This document shows positions 34,301 to 48,500 of a stretch of DNA of 64,000 nucleotides, piece by piece. The number at the start of each line of letters is the position of its first letter. Position 1 is the first letter of the stretch. Made by a program: the position numbers and the translations under genes. The notes below the pieces were generated by a model, which did not search any database, had not been told where the DNA came from, and saw nothing but the letters and a program-made list of their open reading frames with translations. Origin of the DNA: Pseudoscleropodium purum (lineage: Eukaryota > Streptophyta > Bryopsida > Hypnales > Brachytheciaceae); the NCBI GenBank assembly GCA_963969395.1, contig OZ017799.1, forward strand, positions 3,474,501 through 3,538,500, in the 5' to 3' direction.

Positions 34301-37300
34301 CTGTGCCAGGATCTATCTATCCCTGCTTCAGCCAAATTCCCCATGTGGATAAACAACCGATATCGCCCGTAAAACAAAACAAAAGTCGGCCTTGCCAGCC
34401 TTCAGTTAATTATAATAGGATCCATAAAGCTCATATGTGTACAACTTAAAGCTCCAAGGAAAAGTGCCTGCTGAACTCATTTGAGCATGAAAAACTGGCC
34501 ACTTTGTAACTCATAGGACCTAATCCATTTTTCCACACCTAAGGGAAAAAGTGACCACTTCCAAAGTTTGACTTTTGGAAATATCTCTCCCTGGGGAGGG
34601 GGATCGGTCGGTCAGCCAGGTACTCAAATGGAAACAGTCCGTCTTCTGCCGTGGCAGGCTTTTTTTAAAATTTTGTATTGATAATAACAAAGTCATTGAC
34701 GTAACTTAAGGCCCGTAATGAATCTACGCCCTCCGTGCAACCAAATTCACCCGGGTCCCTGCGATTCATGCTTTGAAAAAACATTAGTCATCATATTTCT
34801 GGGGATGGACGGACGGACAGTGCATCCCCGAGGCAAGGCGGTGGAATAAACTAAGTTATGCCATGAGAATGGAGTGAAATTAGGTTCCCGGATACACACT
34901 AATTTCTTGACATTTTTGAGACTATTGATTGAAATATTTGTTGTTGTTGTACTGTACAACAAGAATGCACTACTTTTGAATTTTTTGAATTAGGTTTTGT
35001 TGCAATTGGGACTTGGAAGTTATAACCTTCGTATGTGTGAATGGAGATATTTGTAGATTGAGTATTTGTTTGACTTTGGTGGCTTGTAAAGTAATTTTCT
35101 TGGGGTTAGGTGAGGCAACCGAATTGTTAAAGCAACCGAATTGTTAAGGCAACCTATTTTCACTATTTAGTGTACATAAAATAGTGAAATTAGGTTGCCA
35201 TATTGATAACAATTAGGTTGCCTTACTAGTAACTCTATTGGGTTGCTTTATCCATAATTAAAAAATTACCTTATGACTTACTACTTGTTTATGTAGAGGG
35301 ACATTCAACTCTTTGAATTGGGCCCTGAACTAATGCACCAATCTATATTACACATATGATTCAAGGTTGATGAAAATTATTGCATCCTTGTAAAATAAGA
35401 GTAAATATTTATATGGTGTAAAAATGTTAAGAAATTAGAGTGGGGCAATCTAATTTTTCTTTTTGATATAGTGTAGTCTCTTATAATGCAATCTTGCATT
35501 TTACATAGACAAATCTAATAGTCTTCATGCATCCATGTCTTTTTAGATTTCAGTATAGTCAAGTAAATCAAATAGGGAAAAAAGATGTCAAATCCAAGAA
35601 GATGTCCAAAATCTTCTCCCAATTATTGTTTTTATAAACATTTGGGTTATGATTATATGATTTGCCTTTTCAAAAGGAGAAAGAATTGTTGGATCATCTT
35701 ATCTTTGGAACATACTAATATGAAAAATACAAGGTTACATGAAGTATGAGGTTAGGCTATTTTATCTCACATAACAATAGATAGAATTTATGTGAATTCA
35801 TGTAAAAATGACATATAAATTGGTAGATATTTCACGCAAATTAAAATATGATCCAAGCAATTGTTGGTTATTACCTTTTTTATCTTCTTACTTATATTAC
35901 CAAGAAAATGGTCATTTGTTGATTTTCAATTGCCTTTTTTTTTCATTTTCATTTTAGTATTACTTTTTATAGACTTATTTGAAATTTCATCTTGTGTCCA
36001 ATGACAAAGAATTGGAACTTGAATTCATGCAAATTTTTGAAAATTCAAAGGTTTGCCAATGCTTTGCATTTTTGCAACTTTTGATTTGAAGAGATTTTAT
36101 GAGTTTTTCCCTTAAAGGATCTTTAAAGGACTCAATGTTCAAATTTCAAACAACAGAAGTATACAAACACATCTCAAGCATACAAAAATGCATTTTTGCA
36201 TCCATTAATTTTTTTGAAGATTCAAATATTAGTTCTTTTAACATTTGTATAGTATAGATTTTGAAGATTTTTCTTTGCAAGTATTCTATAATTCAAAAGA
36301 TATTAGTAGGTCAAGCCTAAAAAAATAACTTTTTAAGTTAAAAAATGACTTCAATAAAAAAATAAAACAAAAAACTTCAAAAATCATTATGATTAGATTT
36401 CAAAATTTTGAACTCAGAGGGGAAAAAATTCTCTTAAAAATCACAAATATTCAATCTACAATTGATTATAGGAAGAATTTTCAATTTTTGGATTCAAATA
36501 TTATTGAAAAAGATGGGTTTAAATACTAGTTGATTGGCCATGTGGATATAATCTATGGAGAATATTTTACAACTATATTTTAAGATCCATCATTAAATTA
36601 TTCTTTTAAATTATATTTTATAATACATCTTCACAATTTGGGAAATCAAGACTACTTTCTAGTCCTTTAGGAATTAAGGGGTCAATCTTGAAGGCCTAAA
36701 TTCCAAATTTTGAATTTCTTCTTAAACTCTTCTTCATTTGTAAAGACATGTTTCAATAAATAAAACTTTTAATTTAGAGTTGATTCAATTTTCCATTGTA
36801 TCTTGTAAAATATCTACTTTCTAAATAGTACCTTCATTCTAACATCCTCACCATGAAATTTTGGAGTTACAAAAAATATGCACAAATTGCTTGCACAAAA
36901 GTTTATGCAACGTAGAGAATCTTGCAACTACAAATGATTTATTCTTTTGATCTAATATTTTGATTAAGGTGAGTCCTTCATGCTTAGTTTGAAATAGACC
37001 TAACTAGTGGATTGTATTGTTGCTCAAAAATTATGATGGAATTTGAAACATTGTCCATTTTTGTAGAATGCATCTTTGAGTACCAAAAATCCTCAGTTCT
37101 AGCAATAGACTCTTTCTCCTCTCACCTTCCATCTTTTAAGGGTAAATCCTTCGATGTTACAACCAACCAACATCAATGTATTTTCAAAAACTATGACATT
37201 TAAGGGTTGACTTAGCAATTTTGGTTTCTACTTCAATCTTGACAACGACATACATATAGAATCTCTCTTACTGCAACATCTTGTATTGTAAAATATGCAA

Positions 37301-38083
37301 TAAGAGAGTTAGCAAAGAGTAGGTGGGCTTGCGCATGTGGTTAAGATGGAGAGACACGTGTTCTTGTGGCCCATTTGGGGAAGACATGTGTTCTTATAAA
37401 CTCTCTAAGTGCATAAACCTCTTTTAGTGCACAGTCATGGTAGCATGCACTAACGGAGGTTCTACTTGTATTGTGCCTTTGAACTTTTTGGACAACCGGA
37501 GAAACTTGGGCATCTTTGGATCATCTTTTGTTGAAACCCTCATCAACTTTTTGAAATTTGGCATGTCGAAAATCACCATTTTTTTTAACTTTAAGCCCTA
37601 TGTATTTTGCAATTTGTGAAGAAAATTCTCCTTTGTCTTTTAGGGCTAAGGTAGGAATATCATAAATAGAGAGTCCTACTATAATGGCACAATAGGGTGT
37701 CTTAAAATGGATAATAACTAGCTTTATTGTTAATTGAAAAAAATTTGATTTGCTCACACTTAATTGGCATACACTTAATTAACAATAAGTTCCAAAGGTA
37801 GGTGTTTTAGGTGAGGCTATGAGACAAAAATGGGTTTACATGAAAAATCCAAATATATATTGAGTGATTTCTTTGAGGAAAAAGAACTTTTTTTGTAGGC
37901 TTCCTTGTCTTTATTTTCATACACATTGTACTTAATTTTTCAATAAGTTCCAGCCATATCCTACATGTTGAAATGCTTAAATTATCCGGTTATGGTAACC
38001 TAACTTACCCCTCAAAGGCAAACATTGCAAACCCCATGGTCATTTTCAAAGTTCAAACTTGAATTCTCGCATCGTTCATAATT
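31384..38083. other. Long gene-free AT-rich stretch
   Basis: About 6.7 kb without a supported gene. It contains a hairpin at 35,109-35,235. A slightly GC-richer patch at 34,230-34,850 (GATATCGGTTGTTTATCC on the minus strand, GGACGGACGGACAG at 34,807) is probably an old element fragment. No reverse transcriptase or transposase motif could be read. Confidence 0.5.
35109..35235. repeat. Hairpin repeat built on GGCAACC
   Basis: GGCAACCTATTTTCACTATT (35,152) pairs with AATAGTGAAATTAGGTTGCC (35,181-35,200). Outer copies GAGGCAACCGAATTGTTAA and ACAATTAGGTTGCCTTAC extend the inverted symmetry. Probably a small MITE of about 130 bp. Confidence 0.7.
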
Positions 38084-39017
38084 TTAACCCCTAAATTCCC
38101 AATGTCCCCTTGGGGGACAAATTAGATTTCGGGCAGGTTCCTATGACCTCAATTTTTGGTGAATTGTTTTGAAACTCTTCCATAAGATAGAAAAACTGAT
38201 TATCCAAGTGGGAATATAATTTTTATTTCAATTGGTGCTCAGGAGCAAAAGTTATACTACAAAAAGCCTAAAATTGAACTCGGTGGTCAGCACAAAAAAA
38301 TCACAAAAAATCAAAATAAATTTTAATTTTTTTCCTACTGAAATGTTTTATTTTTGTCTACATCTAAAGCTTTGATTTGTTCTATTTGGACTAATAATGA
38401 AAAAGTTAAAGACAGTCTTGTTTTTTGGGCAATTTCAGCATCTTCTTGAAAAAATAACTTTTAGGATTCATTTCTAAATGTAATTTTCACAATTTTTGAC
38501 ATTCTTTTTTGGGAGAATGTTGTGTTTGCTTGCTAAAACAATCTCACCATTGGGATTATTGTCTTTCAATCCCATCTTGGAGTTATTAACAATTTAGTTG
38601 TTTTTTTCCAATTTTGAACCTACTTCTACTTAGCATTTTTTTAGAGAATGAAAATCAATTGTTGTTGTTTTTTGAATTTTTTTTCTTAGACTTTCAACTC
38701 AATTCTTCAATATAAATTTTTTTTAATTCAAAGTCTGTAGTGCAAAAAAAATTCACAATTGGCAGTCAAAGTCATCTAAAATTGCAGGCCAATGTTCAAA
38801 AAAACTTTCTTTTTCAGCTTTGAATGCTAATATCTTTCAATCTATACTGTCAAACTTCATGAAATTTTTACTCCATGAGCTAAGACAAGTGAAGTGCAAG
38901 ATCCTACAGTTAGATTCTAAAAATATGTTGTGTTTTTTTTTCTTGGGTGAACATAGCAAAAATGGCAGTTTTGAGTGGTTTTTGACAGAAAAACGGCCTT
39001 GGGAATTTAGAGGTTAA
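38084..39017 (+). mobile_element. TTAA element family B, copy B1
   Basis: It starts TTAACCCCTAAATTCCCAA and ends GGGAATTTAGAGGTTAA. The interior has TTTTTGGTGAATTGTTTTGA, AAGATAGAAAAACT and CTAATATCTTTCAATCTATA. It has no coding capacity. The end motif is shared with family A. Confidence 0.87.
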
Positions 39018-39234
39018 GGTTTTTTTTTTCTCATAAGCTTAGCTAAGAAGACGATACTTTTGAATAATTCAAATTTTTACTTCATTTTCATTTTTTTCAA
39101 AATTGCTTAGTAAAATTGCGATTTTTGTGAAACTTTGAAGCCTTAGCACCTTGAAAACTCCATAAACACGACTCATTTTGAACTCAATTTCCTATTGAAT
39201 TATTCTTGGTGTGAGCTCAAGGAGTAAGGTAGGA

Positions 39235-39348
39235 GGTTCTAAAAGCGTCCACCTCCTTAAATGTGCACTACATGTACATGGTGCTTTTTTGTAGCCTTTA
39301 GCTATGTACAACTAGTATACATTTTAGGAGGTGGACACTATTAGAACC
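39235..39348. repeat. Short hairpin MITE, 114 bp
   Basis: GGTTCTAAAAGCGTCCACCT at the left pairs with AGGTGGACACTATTAGAACC at the right. Internal pairing continues (CCTTAAATGTGCACTA against ACTAGTATACATTTTAGG). Confidence 0.75.
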
Positions 39349-40339
39349 CAATGCCACTGTAGCTTCAAAAAATATGAAGCAACTTGAGTTAGATGTTAAT
39401 TCTACTTGTTTTTCAAGGAAAATTAACTGGAAAAATATCTGAAGAAGTTTCACCTCCCCCTAAATCAGTTCCAGCTCTTGAATGGTTGGTTCATGGACCT
39501 CCTACATACCTTAAGCTTAACTTACATCAATTAAGTTACACCATGATGTTTGTCACTTTTATTATTTCCTGAAATATTTTCATGAAATGTCTTTTTTTTT
39601 AATGGTTAAATCACAGCTAAGCCGGCCGGCATCCCTCCCGCCCTTCCGTCCCCATGCAATTAACTTCCTTATTACTCAAAGAAACTCATGCATTTCCAAT
39701 TAATGAAAAGCCAGTGACGGAGAGTTGCAACTGAACCCCCCGCTCCAATAGTTTTAGAAACTGTACTTCTTGCAGTAAAGGGTCCTCCTTTATTTGCGTC
39801 AAAAAATAAATAAAAATAAAAATCTAGAAACTAGGGTCAACCAATGAGCTTGACTGCTGGTGGGGTGGGGGGGACCACGCATGTCCAATCCGGGCCTCCG
39901 GGAAAATAGAGAGACAGAGGTGGCGTCCCGTGGTTGGAGTAGAACTATGGGGTGGGCATGCATGATGTGGCCAGGCAGGCAGGCAGTTTCTAGGTCAGTT
40001 TCCCTTCTGTACCAAGGCTAAGCCTAGCCTAGCTATAATAATAATAATAATAATAGTTATTATTGGTACCGTATATAAATAATTAAAGTTTCCATTATTC
40101 TGAGTTTTGGAAATAACAATTAAATATATACGGACACTATATGGGATGGGGTGATTGGGATTTGGGAAGGCACTCACACCTCGTTGAGTTTCATCACATT
40201 CTATAATATCACATCTACTGGTCTCTCAGAAGGTCCAGAGGAAATGAACATAATAACAGTCGGCATGGAAATTTGTTACCCCCTTGTTTTTATTTATTGA
40301 CTGAATTAATGTGAAGGTGAGGAGGATTTAGTCAAGAAG
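39349..40339. other. Unassigned sequence
   Basis: No gene is seen. It includes a patch with GCCGGCCGGC near 39,621 and an (ATA)n run near 40,036. Confidence 0.5.
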
Positions 40340-40655
40340 GGCCACTTCACACTAAGGTTGAAGGTCGAAAGGTCGTGGGTTTCCACCAATCACATTTCAA
40401 GAAATCAAGAGTTCAACTTCTTGATCCTTCACACTAGAAGGCACAACTCAAAGGTTGTCACCCTCCAAATTGCCTACATGGTAGAAGAAATGACCATAAA
40501 GCAACAAACCCTCAAAGAAAATTTGGGCAACCAAACTATGGTCAAGAGGTTGTTGAATTCGCCTATTTATTATTTATTTCGTGGGACTTCCAACAAAGTT
40601 TGGCCATTGAATCTCACGGCCTCTCAACTTGGACGGCCACAATGTGAAGTGGCCC
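40340..40655. mobile_element. MITE family C, copy 2 (316 bp)
   Basis: The ends GGGCCACTTCACA and TGTGAAGTGGCCC are a perfect 13-bp inverted pair. The interior matches copy 1 (CCTCCAAATTGCCTACATGG, CGGCCTCTCAACTTGGACGG). An open frame across it is incidental. Confidence 0.85.
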
Positions 40656-43118
40656 AAAGATACTTCCCTCTATCCCTCTAAAAAACTCCAAATCATACAC
40701 AATTCGTGTCCTACTAAAAAGTTATGTTTATTGATTTTGATTGGTGAGTAAGTGTTGGTTGTGTTGAATGACCTTGTATAGGCAAATGGCAAGTGATCAT
40801 TTCTCTCCTAGTAAGCTCACCCTTGCTCATATGAGACACCTTGTACTTGTTGCTTTTTCAAATAGTCATGTTGATCAGATGGATTTGGTAACTACTAGGG
40901 CGCTATGAAGATTATCCATGAAGGGGGACAAGTTTCCTTGTTGTGGGTATTTAGATTAGGATCAAATGTTTGTAGAAACCCATTGTTGTCACCAACCTTT
41001 AAAACATAAAAAATGGCGAGCTAGCAACATTCACAAACGATGCTAAAATATGATATTTTCCTCCTAGATTTTGGGTGCTTGAATGATGGTACCTAAGTTG
41101 GAGATATTGCATAGATCTAGGAGATGGGTTATTAGTTTTTAAGTGCATGTATCATTGGCACAAAGCTACAACTAAAATTATAGTTAGTCCCTCATGGGTA
41201 AGGTTTCTAAAGTTTCTAGAGTTTTTAGAGGGACAAAGAGATTATAACATAACTCATAAATGACATTGAGGCTGAAAAGTGGTTGACGGATGACATGACT
41301 ATTCACTGTAGAAATAAAGAATGCACCTATTGGTTCAATAATCAAAGCAGTTTGGTGACAACCTTGATTAGGGGGGCTATATTGTTTAAGTAATGAAATG
41401 ATGGGGGACTTTGTCTCCTAATTTTGAGAGCTACCCAAACTTAGTCATGACTAGTATGCCCTATGATGTTGACACAATATAATAAAATAAAAATAAAAAT
41501 AATTTTCTAATTAATTAGAAATTCAAAATTCAACATCTTTTTTGCCTTGAGTTGGAATACCACAAAGCAAAGTTTGTGCACCCTTTTTGTAGAGAGATTT
41601 TTGGTAGTACAAAGAACGTGACCGAAGAATGCACAATTCTAGAGATCTCACCAAACAAACAAACAAAAATAAACAACATCATTTTAAGGTACAAATTTTT
41701 TCTAAGCTTAGAGTTTCTTTGAAGACTATTTATTATCAATTGTATAGAGTCCCACCAAATTCTCATTTTGTAATAAATTGTGACTTTGTACAAAGTTCTA
41801 TTTTAATAAGCTAACATAGTCCACTTAGATGGTAACAAAATACAAAATAAAATAGCCATAAAGGGATTTCAAAACCTTATATGGATTGATGAGAAGCAAG
41901 GGATTTTTTTTGTATGAAACAAAACACTAGTGGCTTTTGTTCTTGAAATGGATCCTTCTTTTTATTTTAGTTGGTGGATACCCTAAAATTTATGGAACAA
42001 CATGTACTCTTTTGGTATATTAAACTTTCATTAGATTCTATATATTCTCCACCATTCTTAAGAGAACAAACTCTAAAAAACTTTTAATTGATTTCAAGTG
42101 TATGGACCTTTATATATACTAATGCTATTTTTTATCTTTTATCATCTTAAGGTTTGTAGTTTGGAAGAATAAGAAAGAAATATGAAATTTTGGAGTTGCC
42201 TTTATCTAGGTATAAAGTAGTATTGTCAAAAATTATATGATCTTCTTGGTTTGGTCTTGAAGATTTATAGAAATGAATATTAAATAGAGAAGGTTAACCT
42301 TGAAGGGCAAATTCACCAACTTTGTGAGAACATGGAAGGTGCCTTAAATTAGAACATCCACTTTGTACACGCCACATGTTTGATTATAATAATGATGGGG
42401 TTAGTTGGACCATTTCAAAATTATTTAATAACCTCTTTAATGCTATTGTTACCAATTGTTGGAAACTTATAGGTAACTTTAGCTATTTGTAAAGAACCAT
42501 TGAATTGACTCACTATAGTGAAGGTTCCTTGTCCCTTTAACTACAACATGTAGGATCCATAATTCGCGGCTTTGAAAAGGTAAGAATGTTTTGAATTAAA
42601 AACTTCAAGTATGTTATATTGTTCTTCATCTTTTTTTAAGTCAACAAGGAAATTTAGGGTTTTGCATCGCAAAGACGCATTGAGGGGCACTTTGCATATT
42701 GACTCAACAACGTAAAAAAGGGTGGAGGGGATTTCAAGAATCCGTAGAAAGCATTGTGGATGCTCTTTATAAATGATTTGGTTATTGATATAAGAACTTC
42801 ATCAATGGGTACAAGTTATAGTAGTAACATCACATTAACTAGTCACGACTCGCGACTACAACAAAGTTGATTTTCTCAATTCAATGGACATAATGTATAT
42901 TTACTACAACTTGCAATGTTTTGCTTAGTAAAAAAAATTCCCACATGCTATATTTTGCATTTTTGATGTGACCCAAAAACCACTCAACAAATTTACTTGA
43001 AGGCACATTGATTGCACTTTGATTGCTCCAAGACAAGTTTTGTCTTCTGCTTGAGTCCAATGCTCTACAACCATGCCACCCATGAGTTGCCAATTAGATC
43101 TAAAAGTGCTCATGCAAC
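40656..43118. other. Unassigned stretch, possibly a decayed retroelement
   Basis: Base composition is more balanced than in the neighbouring debris, and short fragments read like degraded retroelement coding sequence, but stop codons interrupt every frame and no RT, integrase or LTR could be identified. I leave it unassigned. Confidence 0.35.
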
Positions 43119-44004
43119 TTAACCCCTAAATGCCCAAACTGCAATTTTTGGTGACATAGAAGTTTGGGGCAGCTTACTATGAATGGAGTTTTTACTTTTT
43201 TTATCTTTGAAATTTTAAGACAACATGTGTTTGAGGAATAACTTTAAGGTCCAACAATTTTCATAACTTTTGATTTCATGGTTAAAAAGTTATTCTATGA
43301 TATGTGTTTTCAGTACTTGTCGGGCAACCCGGGCAGCACATAATTTTTTTTTGAAAAATTACTTTTAAAAAAAATTAAAATTTGAAATATATTTTCTAGA
43401 TTTATATATACTTGGAAGCTTTGAATCATTCTATTTTGATCATTGAGTCAAAAGTTATGGGAAATTTTAGTTTGCAAGAGTTTGTGGGTCATTATTGAAT
43501 CTCTACTCTAAGACAAACTTCAAAGTCCTTTATTTAATTCAATTTTCAATATTTTTGGAAAAAAATAAAAATATTGGGTGTAGATTGTTTATTAAAACAT
43601 TACAACCATTGGGATTGGCATTTTTCAATTCCATAAATAAATTGTTAACAATTTAGTATTTTGAATCATTTTCTCTTTCTTTCTACATACTAATTTTTTC
43701 CTATATGTTGTACAATTCCAAATGATCTAAACATTTTCAAGCATGTAGCTAACTTGATTTGAAGAATGAATTCAAAGAGTAACCACCATTTTGGACATTT
43801 TTTCATACAAATGCTAATATCTTGCTATCTACGGTGGTGGGAATTTCTGAAATTTTTTGCACATCTTTTCATACTAGCATACTACAAGATCCTACAGTTA
43901 CATGTGTCTAAAAATGTTTTTTTTCAAAAATTTGGTACTTGTACTACAAATGACAGTTTTGGAGCATTTTTGGTAAAACATAGTCAAATTCATTTAGGGG
44001 TTAA
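43119..44004 (+). mobile_element. TTAA element family A, copy A4 (best-preserved ends)
   Basis: It starts TTAACCCCTAAATGCCCAAA and ends CATTTAGGGGTTAA, giving perfect TTAACCCCTAAATG inverted ends. Flanking bases outside TTAA (GCAAC, ATTTA) show no further duplication. It lacks the segment around GTGACCTT present in A2, A3 and A5, explaining its shorter length. Confidence 0.9.
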
Positions 44005-45567
44005 ATTTACCGGTGTTGCATTGGAGAGTTGCACCTCTCCTCCCTCACTGTTAAAAGCAGAAATGACCAATTCAACATGTTTAGTACATCTATTAGGAAA
44101 TTGAATCAGTTGTTCAATGCATATGTTGATTCTGCAGAATCTAAGTGTGGATTCCATATGGGAGTCGTGTTCCCAATGACTTTAAATATCAAATAACGGT
44201 CCATTGTGGACCAATTTCTTCCATGGAACTCACTACAAGTCTAGACCAAAAAAAGTTTGCCTTAAAGCATCTCTTGTAGTTCTATAGATATTCCCTCTCC
44301 TTAAGAATTTGGATGAAAAGCAATTGATTCTAGCGTGTGTCAATCGCGGCCTTCTCTTTCCCCTCTCAAATAAAGCCATTTTAGAGGGGTCTCTACAAGG
44401 TCTACCCGCTACAAATTCCATTGGGATTAGCAAGTCGTTGTAATAAATGCAAATTCTGTGACTTATGATTGGTTGGAAATATATTTTGGGGAGTTTTGTG
44501 ACTTGTGATTGGTCATAAGTATGTTTTATGAAGTTACAATGTTGAAAGATACAAATGTTTATCCCCTTTCTATTGGATAGATCTTGAATCAAGGAGTCAA
44601 GTAGCTACAAGGCTGCAAGAGATGCTCTTAGGGCTTGCTCCACGGCAGAATCGGACCTCCACGGACCATTCTCTAGTACATATTTGTTGGCCCGCGCTCC
44701 CAAGTCAAGACCATTGCTAATGAATCCCGCATTTGCTGCGTCTAGCGTAAATTCAATATCCCATGCATCCATTGATGATGCACCGCATTTTGCGGACAAC
44801 TAACTAAAAGACCCTCATATATATATCAATGCAAACCTACATAACGTCCAGCCAGCTCATCAGATCCCCATCCCCAACATTGAACCAAACCTAATATTAT
44901 TAGTACCTCATATATACTCATATTTAAAACCATCGGCATGGGGGACCCTTCCTAAACTCTATGATAATAATGCCAACATTTCTTATTTTGTTTTTTTAAA
45001 TTTTTTTAAATGAGTCTGTTCACCTTGACTGCTGGGCTTGCACGGTAGGATAGTGCAAGGACCATAATGCCCCCCCCCCAAATAAAATAAAATAAAATAA
45101 AATGAGTCTGTTCACCTTGGCTGCTGGGCTTGCACGGCACGGTGGGATAGCGCAATGACCATAATCTAGCAAGAGAATCTAATAAGGTACTGCCACAAGC
45201 GTGGCCGTGGTACAGCCCCTCGCTCTGGGTAAGGCAAGATAAGGCCTCCGGTTGGTACATGGTACCAGGGGAGCATATAATAGGAAGAGGACACAATGGG
45301 TAATTATAAGTAACTTATATCGTAGCTTCGCACTGGAATTGGGAAAGTTCTTATTTTATTTTATTTTATTATTTACACAAATGAAATGAAATTTCATTGC
45401 AAAGGGGGTAAAATACAAGCCAGTCAGACAGTCACAAGTTTTTTTTGTTTTTGTTTTTGTTTAAAATAAATAAATTTACACAAAGTTATAGTACTGGTTG
45501 AACTTCAGTTGGGCCAAATCTAACAGCACCTTCCATGATTACAAAGGACTCCCTTAGTCTCATTCAA
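44005..45567. other. Unassigned, GC-richer segment with tandem duplication
   Basis: 44,230-44,800 carries GCATCTCTTGTAG (about 44,267) and an inverted relative GCAAGAGATGC (44,616), suggesting a small decayed element. A 64-codon minus-strand frame (44,799-44,605) is not supported as a gene. A tandem duplication sits at 45,010-45,164. Confidence 0.45.
45010..45164. repeat. Tandem duplication, two units of about 60 bp
   Basis: ATGAGTCTGTTCACCTTG, then CTGCTGGGCTTGCACGG and GACCATAAT, occurs at 45,010 and again at 45,102. The units are separated by a run of C and (AAAAT)n. Confidence 0.85.
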
Positions 45568-48500
45568 TTAACCCCTTTAGGATGTTAGAATTGGCCCTAC
45601 GGTCAACAATACAAAAAAAAAAATTTAATTCTCAACTGCCTGGCGTTCTGCACAGCATAGAATGCAGATTTGGCGTGTGGTTTTGTAGACCAGGCCGTCA
45701 CTGCTCTTCCTATGCCCTACGGCAAACAAGCCAAGAAGGGCCCCTAATGTGGTATGCAATGTGGAGTAGATTAGTTGCTTAACCCCTAAATTCCTGTTGT
45801 CCCCTCGGGGGACAAATAAGATTTTGGGCAGTTTTTTGTGATTTCAATTTTTGGTGAATTGTTTTGAAATTTTTCTGTAAGATAGAAAAACTAATTATCT
45901 ACGTCGGAATATAATTTTTATTTCAATTGGTATTTGAGAGCAAAAGTTATACCATAAAAGCTTGATTTTGATACATGTGAAGCTTTGATTTGTTCTATTT
46001 GGACTAATAATGAGAAAGTTAAAGACAATTTTGTTTTTTGGGCAATTTCAGCATCTTTTTGAAAAAATAACTTGTAGGGTTTATTTCTGAATACAATTTT
46101 TACAATTTTTCACAATTTTTTTTTTGAGAATGTTGTATTTGATTGCTAAAACAATCTCACCATTTGGATTATTGTCTTTCAATCCCATCTTGGAGTTATT
46201 AATAATTTAGTTTTTTATTCAATCTTGGACCTACTTCAACTTAGCATTTTTTTAAAGAATGAAAATCAAGTGTGTTTTTGTTTTTGTTTTTCCTAGACTT
46301 TCAACTCAATTCTTCAACATAAATTTTTTTTAATTCAAAGTCTATAGTGCAAAAAAATTCTACAATTGGTAGTCAAAGTCATTTGAAATTGTAGACCAAT
46401 GTTCAAAAAGACTTTCTTTTTCAACTTTGAATGCTAATATCTTCCAATCTATACAATCAAACTTCATGAAATTTTTACCATGTGAGCTAAGACAAGTACA
46501 AGATTCTGCGGATAGATTCTAAAAAAATGATTTTTTTGGTATTCTTGGATGAACACAACAAAAACGGCAGTTTTGAGTGGTTTTTGACAAAAAAATGGCC
46601 TTGGGAATTTTGGGGTTAAGAATCAAATTGTAAAATTTTGACCTTTAATTCATTGAGAACAATCAATCCAACAACCACTTCACATAGTGTGGAAGGCATC
46701 TCCAACTTGGATTGAGTTTCTTTTGAATAGAGAAACTCTTTATATACATATAGGGTGGTAAGAGGTAGAATAATCCAAGTGGGATATGTAAATTAGAATT
46801 AGTAGGAATTAATCACTTATAATTAAGTGAAAAGTAGGAAGTGTGTTTGAAGTAAAATTTCAGACCTCATTTAGGCATAATAAAATAAGTTTTTTCAAAA
46901 AACTTTGAATCAAGAAAAGTTAAAAAAATAAAAATGACTTGCATCTCTAAAAATCCTTTTGAGATTGTGAGCCTCCAATCAAAAGTTACAGACAAAATTC
47001 AGAAAAAGGTTGGAAAGTTGTTTTTTACATTTTCAAACCTATCAACTGAAACAATGGTTCTACATATCAACCAAAACAATGTAAAATAATGTTATAAATT
47101 TGGATTCACGATATAAAGACAATAAATTTTAAAAGAATTAACAAAAGAACAAATGGAAATTGAATGAAATCTACAACAAAAAATAGATTCAATACCAAAT
47201 TCAATTGTTTAGACAATTTTGCAAATCAATCAATCCAAATTTTATATTCTATTAAAAAATCCTATTAAAATCAATAAATGATATAGTATAAATCATAAAA
47301 TAAAAATATCTAAAAAGATATATTAGTCAATTGAAATGAATGCATATTTTTTTGAAAAATCTATGTTTAACTAATATAGAAATAGTATAAAGGTTTAGGT
47401 CTTTAGACAAGAATGTCTTTTAGTCTTTATATAAGAACTTCAATATTGTTGTTAAAATAAAAAAATTAAATTAATAGAAACATTGTTCACATTTTATCAA
47501 AAAATAATCAAAATGATTTTGCAAATCTTGATAGTAAAAGTATTATGTAATATAGAAATTGGTCTTACACAAACTAAAAAAAATTCAATTTTTGTTTTTG
47601 AAATACTTAAAAATTGTAAATAATTTTTTTTATTTCATTAATAAATTATTTAATAATTAAGGAATGGCAGTTAAAATAATTCTAAATCAATATCAACAAT
47701 TAGAAAACATTCTATTCATTTTAATGAACAAATAAATGATGTACAAAATTTGTATGTGTTATGTATTTCAAAGATTATTATTTTTTAAACTTTCTAGTCC
47801 ACTAACACTTATACTCATATTGCAACAAAGAATCAAATCTTTATTACAATGTAATTTTACCTTATAAATAAATGAGTTATTGATTGTTTGTAATCAATAT
47901 CTAAATTTAATTAAGAAAAAACAATCCTAGCATATTTTGTACATAACAATACATATAGGAATTTTATTATAATTGTTTTAAAAATAAATTCTTTTACTAC
48001 AACAAACTTTTTCATCTAATATTGGTCTATCTATTGCATCTAGTGAAGAATACCATCCTAAATATATCTTTGAATATAAACATAGTGAAAGAACTTAATT
48101 TTTCAACATTTTTGTTGATCATCCTTGATATGAAAAAATTTGAAGAAAATGCTCTTATCATAAAATACCAAAATTATGGAATATAAGGCCTAAAAGTCAT
48201 GATTTTACTCCAAATATTCAAAACATTTTTTTGCAAAGTGACATAAAATTTTACAATAATACATGGTTGAATTTTTTTCACTGATTTTTTAGTAACAACT
48301 TACAATCAATTAATGTAAATAGTTCTAACACTTGCCACCTAAAATGAAATTGTCTTTATCTTGATTCAAAAGTTCCATACAAAATTCAAAAAAAGGTTGG
48401 AAAGTTGTTGTTTTTTACATTTTCAAACATGCTCTTGGAATTTTGTCCATAACTTTTGATTGGAGGCTCACAATCTCAAAAGGATTTTTAGAGATGCAAG

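Noticed and set aside
40656..43118. Possible Copia-type retrotransposon
   Set aside because: Only vague resemblance in short fragments; no LTR pair, RT or integrase motif could be read.
44605..44799. Minus-strand frame of 64 codons with protein-like composition
   Set aside because: Isolated, no splice partners or family; more likely part of a decayed element.
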